From NCBI GenBank assembly GCA_945906835.1, contig CAMDRL010000009.1, positions 1-16,217 on the forward strand: a DNA stretch of 16,217 bases, read 5' to 3'. Of this stretch, positions 6,160 through 13,384 are shown piece by piece (within the stretch, counting starts at the first letter, position 1; each line of letters opens with the position of its first letter). Origin of the DNA: Rickettsia typhi (GTDB lineage: Bacteria > Pseudomonadota > Alphaproteobacteria > Rickettsiales > UBA1997). The notes below the pieces were generated by a model that saw nothing but the letters and a program-made list of their open reading frames with translations, ran no database searches and was not told the origin of the DNA. The translations under genes were made by a program, and so were the position numbers.

Positions 6160-9100
6160 CTAGTTAACTAAAGGCTTTAAACGATTTAAAGCTACAACAA
6201 AAACTGATATATCTGGATTTGAATTTGATTTTAGATTAGAAATAAAATCATCAAATCTTTGAACTAAGAAATCTACACTCTTAATCCAAGCTTCTATTGA
6301 AGTTGATTCACAAACCTTTGAATCGTTACAGCTAAAATCAACGATAGCTTTAGCAATTCTCATTTGATAAGAATAAAGATCTTCCAAAATAGTTTTGCTT
6401 GAAAGCCTTTGCCATTGATTATCATAAGACATTCTAGAAACCTTGCTGCGTAACCATTTTAAAGAGAATCTAGTTCCCACTGCAAAATAAATTTTAGCAA
6501 TAGTTTCAATATCAAATTTTGATTCAGTAGAAATTTCAGCAATGTCAAATGTTGAAGCTAAAGGATCCATTCCAGCAACTTTAACTGCCAATTTACGATC
6601 AACATTATTTAAGCAATATCTTTCTACTTTTCTTTCAAAAGATTCTTTAGATGCTTGTGCTAAAACATTAACTAAAACTCCTGATAGACTATCAGCAATT
6701 TTCTTAAATCTTCCTACACTTTTTGTAATACTGTCTTTTGATTTAGAAGTGTTTTTAAGCAGCCAGATTGCCGATCTTTCTAATAATTTATTAGAATTCA
6801 AAAACATCTGCGCCTGAATAGCATGAGAAACTTTGCCATCCAAACTTTCAATCTCTTCCCAAACATCTCTTAGACCGAAAGAATCGCAGGCTATAATCAT
6901 ATTTTTAACAACATCAACAATACCAAAACCACTATCTTGAGAAATCTGATTTACCAAGGTAACGCCAGTTCTATTGATAATAAAATTGGTAATTTGAGTT
7001 GCGATAATTTCATTTCTTAATTGATGATTTTCAATTTCGTGAACAAAATTTTTCTGCATTTCTTGTGGGAAATAAGAAAATAATTCAGACACAAAATATT
7101 TATCTTTAACCAAATTTGATGTAACAAGATTATTGTAAACATCCATTTTGGCATAAGCTAACATTACGCAAAGCTCTGGTCTGGTTAAACCAATATTGCT
7201 GGCTTGTCTTTTTTCTATTTCGCTTTGAGAAGGCAAAAACTCAATTTTACGATTTAACAAGCCAGATTTTTCTAATTTATTTAAAAATTGAGATTGATCA
7301 CCAAGGCTTAAAGCGCCTTGAGAAGAAGCAATTGAAATAGCTTGAGTTTGTAATCTATTATCGGAAAGAACTAAATTAGCGACATCATCAGTCATTAACT
7401 CAAGAACTTTATTTCTTTTCTCTAAAGTGATTTTATTGCTGCGTAAAGCTTGAGTAAGCGCAATTTTAATGTTAACTTCGTGATCCGAACAATCAACACC
7501 AGCGGAGTTATCCATGGCATCAGTATTTACAGATCCGCTGTTCAAAGCAAATTCAATTCTACCTTTTTGGGTAAAACCAAGATTACCGCCCTCACCTATT
7601 ACCTTACATCTTAAATCATTACCATTGATTCTAACTTCATCATTAGCGCGATCACCAACTTCTTGATTGGCTTCAGAGCTGGCTTTGACATAAGTTCCAA
7701 TACCGCCATTCCACAACAGATCAACCGGAGCTTTTAATATGGCACCTATTAAATCTTTTGGAGAAAGTTCATCTTCTTCAATCCCTAAAACAGCTTTAAC
7801 TTGCTGAGAAATTTTTATTGATTTAGCAGTTTTTTCAAAAATTCCACCACCTTCAGAAATCAAATCTTTGCTATAATCAGCCCAAGATGAACGAGGCAAA
7901 TTAAACATGCGCTCTCTTTCTTTGAATGATTTTGCCGCGTCAGGATTTGGGTCAAGAAAAATATGCATATGATTAAATGCAGCTACTAACTTAATATGTT
8001 TAGATAAAAGCATGCCATTTCCAAATACATCCCCCGCCAAATCTCCAATACCAACACAAGTAAAATCTTGAGATTGAATATCTAAGCCAGCTTCTTGAAA
8101 ATGTCTGCGCACAGAAATCCAAGCACCTTTTGCAGTAATGCCCATTTTTTTATGGTCATATCCTACAGAGCCACCAGAAGCGAACGCATCGCCTAACCAG
8201 AAATTATATTCTTGAGAAATTGAGTTAGCGATATCAGAGAAAGTTGCAGTACCTTTATCGGCGGCAACAACTAAATAAGGATCAGCTGCGTCATAAGAAA
8301 CGCAATCCGCATGTTGCACTTCTCCATTAACTACATTGTCAGTAATATCTAAAGCACCTCTTAAGAATGTTTTATAGCATTCAATACCCTCTTGTTGCAC
8401 TTCTTCACGACTTAAACCTTTAGCAGAATTTTTTACAATAAATCCCCCTTTTGAACCAACTGGTACAATAACTGCGTTTTTAGTCATTTGAGCTTTCATC
8501 AAACCTAAAACTTCAGTACGAAAATCATCGTGACGATCTGACCAACGCAAACCACCACGAGCAACTTTACCACCGCGCAAGTGAATAGCTTCAACCTTCG
8601 CTGAATAAACAAAAATTTCAGCATATGGCAATGGCAATGGCAAATCAGAAACTTTGCTACTGTCAATTTTAAATGAGATATAACCCTTATAACCAACATC
8701 TATGATATTTGTGGTCGCTTTATCTTCATTTATTTGATAAAAATTTGTACGAAGAGTTGCTTTGATAACATTAAGAACTTTTCTAATGATGGCATCACTT
8801 GCCACATCAGTAACTTTAACCAATTCAGCTTCAATTTTATTTTCAACTTTTTGCACCATTTTCTTTCTTTCTTCAAAAGAAACTTCTATCTCTGGATTGA
8901 ACTTGGTTTCAAACAACTCAGCAATAAATCTTGTGATGTCGCGATTGTTAAATAAAGCATCTGAAATTTGAGCTTGGCTATATCTGAACCCTATTTGATG
9001 TAAATATTTCACATAAGCGGTAACCATACAAATATGCTTCCAGCTTAATTCTACAGAAACTATCAACTTGTTCAAAGGTCCAACTTCTGCAACTCCTTGA

Positions 9101-11013
9101 GAGATTAAAGTAATAAGTTTTTCAAAATTACCTTTAGTTCTTGCTGAGAAAATATTTTTAGTTTTGCATAAATTCAGATTAAAGTAATGAATATAAACCT
9201 TCTGCATACTCAACAGAGTTACTTCATAGGTATATTCTTTAATTATGTTAAAACCAAAACTTTCCAAAATTGGCATTATTTCTGAAAGAACCAATTCCTT
9301 ATGTAAGTTGTAAATTTTTAACTCACTTAAATTATCAACAAGGAAATTATCTGACTTGTAAAGATAGAATGAAATTGACTGTTTTTTCACACAATTTTCA
9401 ATTATTCCAGCATCAATTGAGGCTCTTCTAGCATCAAATCTATTCATGTAACTCACAGAAAAAGAGTTTTTATATTTTTCATATAAAAATGCTTGATCTT
9501 CATGCTCGTACCTTGCGGTTAAAACATCTTTAAAATCATCTTTCCATATTTTAGTTATTCTGTTAATCTCACGCTCAACTCTTCCTTCATCAACTTTTGG
9601 AATTACATTTTCAGTTCTAATTATGATATGAAATCTAACAAGATTTGATTCAGTGATCTGTATAAAAGAATCAGAAACCAATCCGTTATAAACTGTAGAT
9701 AGATATGATTTTATTCTATCTCTAAACTCAGAGTTACTGCGCTCTCTTGGCATATAAACCAAACAGCTAACGAAGCGACTAAATTTATCTTTACGAACAA
9801 AAAATTTAACTTGAGATCTGCCACAAATTGCCACAATTTTAGTAGAAATTCTCAGTAAATCTTCTGCGCTAATTTGGAATAATTCATCTCTTGGATAAGA
9901 TTCTAAAATAGAAATTAAATCTTTGTAATCATGACTACCTTTAAGAAATCCAGAATCAGAAATAACTTGAGAAATTTTGTTCTTAACCAAAGGAATCAAG
10001 CTAGAACTTTGATCATAAGCAGATGAGGTAAAAAGACCGATGAATCTATATTCTCCAATTATATTTCCATCTTTAGAAATTTTCTGAATTCTTATTCTTT
10101 CAGCATTTCTAAGTCTGTGAATATTTGATTTATAACGAGATTTTAAAATCTCTATCACGAATGGATGGGCAACTGAATCAGAAACTTCCTCAAAAGAAGA
10201 ATTGGCAACCTTTGGCTGAAATTCTTCATATTTAGATCTGAAAACACCAATACCTAATTTACCATCTTCTTTAAGTTTATATTCGCCTTTTTTAACTTCT
10301 TCTATATCAAACTCTTTAGCTCCAAGAAAGATAAAGTTTCCATCAATAAGCCATGAAATAAAGTCTTTGATTTCGCTTATTTCTACCGCGCTTTTTTTAA
10401 GAGATTTAGCATTTTCAATTTGAGATTGTGACTTTTTGAGCATATCGATCATATCGCTCCAATCGCCAACTACTAGATTGACTGTCTCAAGAATTTTAGA
10501 AATTTCCGTTATTAAATATTCAATTGCAACAGGCGAAAGAACTCTATCCATGTGGAACTGAATAACAGACTCTTTTCTTGAGCTCTCAGCATCAGAAATT
10601 GATATTAACTTACCATTTTTATCACGAATTACTGAATAAATTGGATGAACAACATTTACAATATTCACATCCAACTTATCTAAAAATGCCACAATTGAAT
10701 CAATCAAGAACGGCCTATCATCGTTAACTATGTCAATAAAAGTACGGAAAGAATCAAAGCCTTCTACTTCTTTTTTTGGATTGGAAATACGGATCTTGAA
10801 TTCACCAGGTTTTTTTTCTGTTAAAAAGTTAAAACTTAATTTAGCAATTCCATAGAACTCATCTGTAAAATAATTCAAAAAATCTATGCCGCTATTTTTT
10901 GTATAAAAATCTGTGGCAAATTTTTGAAATTCTTTAACATTAAAATTGTCTGTTTGAGTTTCATCATTAGAAAGCTCAATCATTCTACTGATTATTTTAT
11001 CTAAGTCGTCCAT
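6160..11013 (-). CDS. Large NAD-specific glutamate dehydrogenase (about 180 kDa class)
   Basis: The 1,617-residue protein belongs to the very large bacterial NAD-dependent glutamate dehydrogenases. These deaminate glutamate to 2-oxoglutarate and ammonia, feeding amino-acid carbon into the TCA cycle. About 700 N-terminal residues are the regulatory region of this class, with ACT-like folds near the start (VDIVNDDRPFLIDSIVAFL type). The catalytic core follows: GGLRWSDR at about 820-827, VPVGSKGGF with Lys855, GIGDLAGDVFGNGMLL near 988, NGGIGTYVKAS near 1101 and CSDHEVNIKIAL near 1170. A helical C-terminal region ends the protein. Length and motif order match the class and I see no frameshift. 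It starts 12 bp after the infC stop, so the two are probably cotranscribed. The ATG at 11011-11013 has a C-rich rather than purine-rich leader. Confidence 0.95.
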   Translation of the reverse strand: MDDLDKIISRMIELSNDETQTDNFNVKEFQKFATDFYTKNSGIDFLNYFTDEFYGIAKLSFNFLTEKKPGEFKIRISNPKKEVEGFDSFRTFIDIVNDDRPFLIDSIVAFLDKLDVNIVNVVHPIYSVIRDKNGKLISISDAESSRKESVIQFHMDRVLSPVAIEYLITEISKILETVNLVVGDWSDMIDMLKKSQSQIENAKSLKKSAVEISEIKDFISWLIDGNFIFLGAKEFDIEEVKKGEYKLKEDGKLGIGVFRSKYEEFQPKVANSSFEEVSDSVAHPFVIEILKSRYKSNIHRLRNAERIRIQKISKDGNIIGEYRFIGLFTSSAYDQSSSLIPLVKNKISQVISDSGFLKGSHDYKDLISILESYPRDELFQISAEDLLRISTKIVAICGRSQVKFFVRKDKFSRFVSCLVYMPRERSNSEFRDRIKSYLSTVYNGLVSDSFIQITESNLVRFHIIIRTENVIPKVDEGRVEREINRITKIWKDDFKDVLTARYEHEDQAFLYEKYKNSFSVSYMNRFDARRASIDAGIIENCVKKQSISFYLYKSDNFLVDNLSELKIYNLHKELVLSEIMPILESFGFNIIKEYTYEVTLLSMQKVYIHYFNLNLCKTKNIFSARTKGNFEKLITLISQGVAEVGPLNKLIVSVELSWKHICMVTAYVKYLHQIGFRYSQAQISDALFNNRDITRFIAELFETKFNPEIEVSFEERKKMVQKVENKIEAELVKVTDVASDAIIRKVLNVIKATLRTNFYQINEDKATTNIIDVGYKGYISFKIDSSKVSDLPLPLPYAEIFVYSAKVEAIHLRGGKVARGGLRWSDRHDDFRTEVLGLMKAQMTKNAVIVPVGSKGGFIVKNSAKGLSREEVQQEGIECYKTFLRGALDITDNVVNGEVQHADCVSYDAADPYLVVAADKGTATFSDIANSISQEYNFWLGDAFASGGSVGYDHKKMGITAKGAWISVRRHFQEAGLDIQSQDFTCVGIGDLAGDVFGNGMLLSKHIKLVAAFNHMHIFLDPNPDAAKSFKERERMFNLPRSSWADYSKDLISEGGGIFEKTAKSIKISQQVKAVLGIEEDELSPKDLIGAILKAPVDLLWNGGIGTYVKASSEANQEVGDRANDEVRINGNDLRCKVIGEGGNLGFTQKGRIEFALNSGSVNTDAMDNSAGVDCSDHEVNIKIALTQALRSNKITLEKRNKVLELMTDDVANLVLSDNRLQTQAISIASSQGALSLGDQSQFLNKLEKSGLLNRKIEFLPSQSEIEKRQASNIGLTRPELCVMLAYAKMDVYNNLVTSNLVKDKYFVSELFSYFPQEMQKNFVHEIENHQLRNEIIATQITNFIINRTGVTLVNQISQDSGFGIVDVVKNMIIACDSFGLRDVWEEIESLDGKVSHAIQAQMFLNSNKLLERSAIWLLKNTSKSKDSITKSVGRFKKIADSLSGVLVNVLAQASKESFERKVERYCLNNVDRKLAVKVAGMDPLASTFDIAEISTESKFDIETIAKIYFAVGTRFSLKWLRSKVSRMSYDNQWQRLSSKTILEDLYSYQMRIAKAIVDFSCNDSKVCESTSIEAWIKSVDFLVQRFDDFISNLKSNSNPDISVFVVALNRLKPLVN

Positions 11014-11025
11014 TTTTCGGGGGTT

Positions 11026-11568
11026 TTATTTTTTAATAAGAACTACTATCATTTGCATACCTTCTAGCCTTGGACCAACTTCTGGCTTGGCAAATTCTTC
11101 GGTGTCTTTTACAATATTATTCATCATCTCTTTAGCAATTTCCACATGGGTAATTTCTCTACCTTTCATTCTGATGCTAATTTTTACCTTATGACCTTTT
11201 TCTATAAATTTATGTGTATGTTTGATTTTAACATCATAATCACCTTTACCAATATTGAATGACATCTTGACTTCTTTGGTTTCAACAACTTTTTGTTTTT
11301 TCTTGGCATCTGAAGCTTTTTTTTGTAACTCATATCTCATCTTACCAAAATTGCTGATTTTACAAACTGGTGGCGTGACATTTGGAGAAACTTCTATCAA
11401 GTCTAAACCAACATCTTGAGACATTTTTATTGCCTCAGAAGTTGGTATAACGCCAACCATTTTACCTTCATGATCAATTACCCTAACTTCAGGAGCTTTG
11501 ATTTGGTCGTTAATACGAAATAGCTTATCGAAATTATTCGCTGCTGTTTGATTTTTTGATGGCTTCAC
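11026..11568 (-). CDS. infC: Translation initiation factor IF-3
   Basis: The 180-residue protein has the two-domain plan and length of IF-3. IF-3 binds the 30S subunit, prevents 50S joining and checks start-codon/initiator-tRNA pairing. Residues about 13-80 form the N domain (FRINDQIKAPEVRVID, then GLDLIEVSPNVTPPVCKI). A Lys-rich helix near 85-100 links to the C domain (KEVKMSFNIGKGDYDVKIK, then KGHKVKISIRMKGRE). The start is a GTG (11566-11568). An in-frame TAA lies three codons upstream and no ATG occurs before codon 36, so GTG is the only standard choice. Rare start codons are usual for infC and underlie IF-3 autoregulation in E. coli. No Shine-Dalgarno sequence is visible. rpmI and rplT, the usual next genes, are replaced by the glutamate dehydrogenase gene. 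Confidence 0.96.
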   Translation of the reverse strand: MKPSKNQTAANNFDKLFRINDQIKAPEVRVIDHEGKMVGVIPTSEAIKMSQDVGLDLIEVSPNVTPPVCKISNFGKMRYELQKKASDAKKKQKVVETKEVKMSFNIGKGDYDVKIKHTHKFIEKGHKVKISIRMKGREITHVEIAKEMMNNIVKDTEEFAKPEVGPRLEGMQMIVVLIKK

Positions 11569-11651
11569 AGTTGATTATTGGGTTGTTAAAAAAATAAATT
11601 TACAAAGAGATTTATCGAAAAATCTATTAAGAAATATACGATACTGGGCAA

Positions 11652-11677
11652 ATTATAACCGCTCAACTAAATTTCAA
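11652..11677 (-). promoter_or_regulatory. infC: Candidate infC promoter
   Basis: On the minus strand a perfect TATAAT (11652-11657) lies about 84 bp before the infC GTG. A TTGAAA (11672-11677) sits upstream, but the 14-base spacer is shorter than the usual 16-18. A transcript starting here would have a leader of about 75 nt. A 10-bp perfect palindrome, TTGTTAACAA (11694-11703), lies 16 bp upstream of the TTGAAA and could be a regulator site. In an AT-rich genome such matches arise by chance, so this is tentative. Confidence 0.35.
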
Positions 11678-11709
11678 CCAGATTGAATAGATATTGTTAA
11701 CAAGGCAAA

Positions 11710-11835
11710 TAAATCCTCCAACCAATTGCATTAAAATTGGTCACCTCCTTTTTCAAAGAAGGCTTTTAATCCTCTTTGAAAAAGAGGGTGAATCATCCGC
11801 CGCAGCTTTAGCGAAGGCAAATGAGAGGTGATTTA
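11710..11835. repeat. Nested palindromic element between yraN and infC
   Basis: The core arms TCACCTCCTTTTTCAAAGAAGG (11741-11762) and CCTCTTTGAAAAAGAGGGTGA (11771-11791) are complementary at about 18 of 21 positions. Each also folds on itself (CCTCTTT pairs with AAAGAGG in the right arm). A separate small hairpin, ACCAATT / AATTGGT (11721-11727, 11735-11741), lies to the left. The outer TAAATC and GATTTA ends (11710, 11835) are also complementary. The right end is 4 bp from the yraN stop. In arm composition it looks like a degraded relative of the element at 14728-14819. Confidence 0.7.
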
Positions 11836-11839
11836 TGAT

Positions 11840-12184
11840 TTACCAAAACCCCTTAAAATGCTTTAAAACAAAAAACCTATTCACAATCACAAAATCAAAA
11901 CGCAAATCACATTTACGAAATTGTGGATGTTTCATTAAAAAAAACTCTGCGGCTTTTTTGATGCGAGAAACTTGTTTTGGTTGCAAAATTTCTTCTATCG
12001 ACACGACAGTTTTTCTTGCCTTAACTTCAATAAAGGCAATTAATTTTCCCTTCTTGGCAATAATATCAATCTCGCCAAAATAAGTTTTGTAACGCCAAAA
12101 TAATATTTCATAACCTTTGCAACGCAAAAACCATAAAACAATTTTTTCCGCTAAAATTCCGAATTGGTGAGTTTTCTTTTTCAT
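11840..12184 (-). CDS. yraN: YraN/UPF0102 family nuclease-like protein
   Basis: The 114-residue protein is a typical UPF0102 member with a small PD-(D/E)XK nuclease fold. GEID at 37-40 and IEVKAR at 52-57 supply the Glu/Asp and E-x-K residues expected of that fold. An Arg/Ile-rich helix follows (QVSRIKKAAEFFL). Related folds suggest DNA processing, but the family's role is not established. It has the clearest ribosome-binding site in the window: GAGGG at 12191-12195, six bases before the ATG. It lies downstream of rsmI on the same strand, a widely conserved association. The C-terminus (LKHFKGFW) stops just before a palindromic element. Confidence 0.88.
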   Translation of the reverse strand: MKKKTHQFGILAEKIVLWFLRCKGYEILFWRYKTYFGEIDIIAKKGKLIAFIEVKARKTVVSIEEILQPKQVSRIKKAAEFFLMKHPQFRKCDLRFDFVIVNRFFVLKHFKGFW

Positions 12185-12248
12185 ATTTTTCCCTCGTCAT
12201 TTTTTACTACCTTTACCATTTTCAACCCTTGTTATCCCACCTCCACCC

Positions 12249-12318
12249 TGTCATCCCCGCGAAGGCGGGGTTCCATTTACAGACTCACTCTGGATTCCTG
12301 CCTTTGTGGGGAATAACA
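12249..12318. repeat. REPIN-like element, copy 1, between rsmI and yraN
   Basis: The left arm (12249-12275) begins TGTCATCCCCGCGAAGGCGG and contains its own hairpin, CCCCGC-GAAG-GCGGGG. The right arm (12291-12318) begins TGGATTCCTGCCTTTGTGGG and ends AATAACA. The arms are complementary with about six mismatches. It matches the element at 13254-13324 in both arms and in the CCATTTA and CTGGATTCC segments of the centre. It is less symmetric than that copy, so probably the more decayed one. Confidence 0.85.
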
Positions 12319-12346
12319 AAAAAAGCCATAATAATATTAGCTATTT

Positions 12347-13222
12347 TTATGAATTTTGAATTTGCAAAGCCAATTGATAAACTTCTTTTTTATTTAAATC
12401 ATAAATTTCAGCTAAATTTTGCGACAATTCTTTAATGCTAAAACCAGCTGCAATGGCATTTTTAATTTCTACAATCAACTCATCTTTTTCTAAAGTTTTT
12501 TCACTTTTATCAGCTTTCTCAATAATAATTACAAATTCTCCTCGCAATTTTTGAGGATTTTGCGCAAAAAAATCACTTAAGTTTTTTGCCTTATCAGAAA
12601 TAATTTCTTCATGAATTTTTGTTAATTCTTTAGCAATCACCACATCTCTATTTCCAAGCGTTTCAGCAATATTTTCTAAAGTTGCAATAACGCGATTTGC
12701 CGATTCAAAAAATATCGCAGTAAAATTTTTTGGTAGAGATTTAAGTAAATTTATTCTCTGAATTTTTGTTGTTGGTAAAAATCCTAAAAATAAAAAGTTA
12801 TCACAAGCAAGTCCGCTGGCGCAAAGAGCGGAAATTACTGAAGAAGCACCCGGAATTGGAATAACTTTTTGATTATATTTTTTGATATATCGAACCAACT
12901 TATATCCGGGATCTGAAATTAAAGGCGTTCCCGCGTCACTCACCAAAGCCACAACGCTGCCTTGAATTAATAAATTTAGAATTTTCTCGCGAGTTTTTTC
13001 GTCACCATAATCATTATAGATAATAAATTTTTTATCTTTAATTTCATAATGTCTGAGTAATTTTGCTGTTACTCTTGTGTCTTCACAAACTATGTAATCA
13101 GCATTTTGTAAAACTTCCAAAGCTCGAAAAGTTATGTCACGCAAATTGCCAATTGGCGTTGCCACAATATAAAGCGCAACTTCCGGCTTTGATTGCAAAT
13201 TATTAAGGGAAAAATCTTGCAT
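12347..13222 (-). CDS. rsmI: 16S rRNA (cytidine(1402)-2'-O)-methyltransferase RsmI
   Basis: RsmI methylates the ribose of C1402 in the 16S rRNA decoding centre using SAM. The 291-residue protein has the family's motifs in order: ATPIGNLRDIT from residue 21, CEDTR 46-50, VSDAGTPLISDPG 94-106, PGASS 124-128 and FLGFLP further on. A shorter C-terminal domain ends in LALQIQNS. I start it at the ATG at 13220-13222. The frame stays open to an ATG at 13288, but those extra 22 codons are largely a palindromic repeat, and starting without them gives the usual RsmI length. No Shine-Dalgarno sequence precedes either ATG. The gene is divergent from the LpoA-like gene and followed by yraN, as in many proteobacteria. 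Copies of one repeat family lie on both sides. Confidence 0.93.
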   Translation of the reverse strand: MQDFSLNNLQSKPEVALYIVATPIGNLRDITFRALEVLQNADYIVCEDTRVTAKLLRHYEIKDKKFIIYNDYGDEKTREKILNLLIQGSVVALVSDAGTPLISDPGYKLVRYIKKYNQKVIPIPGASSVISALCASGLACDNFLFLGFLPTTKIQRINLLKSLPKNFTAIFFESANRVIATLENIAETLGNRDVVIAKELTKIHEEIISDKAKNLSDFFAQNPQKLRGEFVIIIEKADKSEKTLEKDELIVEIKNAIAAGFSIKELSQNLAEIYDLNKKEVYQLALQIQNS

Positions 13223-13253
13223 ATTTTTGGTTTTTAGATTAACTGCTCCCTTC

Positions 13254-13324
13254 TGTAATTCCCACGAAGGCGGGAATCCATTTAGCAAGGTAAATTCTGG
13301 ATTCCCGCCTTCGCGGGAATGACA
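13254..13324. repeat. REPIN-like element, copy 2, between rsmI and the LpoA-like gene
   Basis: The left arm runs from TGTAATTCCCACGAAGGCGG through GAATCCA (13254-13280). The right arm runs from TGGATTCCCGCC to GGGAATGACA (13298-13324). They are complementary over about 27 bases with few mismatches. The right arm also has its own 8-bp hairpin, ATTCCCGC-CTTC-GCGGGAAT. It lies in the divergent promoter region of rsmI and the LpoA-like gene. The left arm is open in the rsmI frame, which produces a false N-terminal extension. Confidence 0.88.
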
Positions 13325-13384
13325 TGGACAATAATAATAACAAAGGATTAATTAATTTTTACACATAAACAAACATAACATTAC

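Noticed and set aside
8505..8971. Short open frames inside the glutamate dehydrogenase gene on both strands
   Set aside because: They overlap an intact, conserved coding sequence and show no family features.
11569..11839. Possible structured regulatory leader (riboswitch or ribosomal-protein-type leader) before infC
   Set aside because: The structure present is explained by a nested palindromic repeat upstream of the likely promoter. No known leader motif is recognisable.
12229..12435. 68-codon open frame on the plus strand
   Set aside because: It consists of the repeat at 12249-12318 followed by the complement of the rsmI 3' end. The HPVIPAKAGFHLQ-type peptide is the usual translation of such repeats.
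13325..13353. Candidate promoter of the LpoA-like gene (TGGACA, 17 bases, TTAATT)
   Set aside because: Spacing is good, but both hexamers are poor matches in a very AT-rich stretch, so it is not distinguishable from chance.
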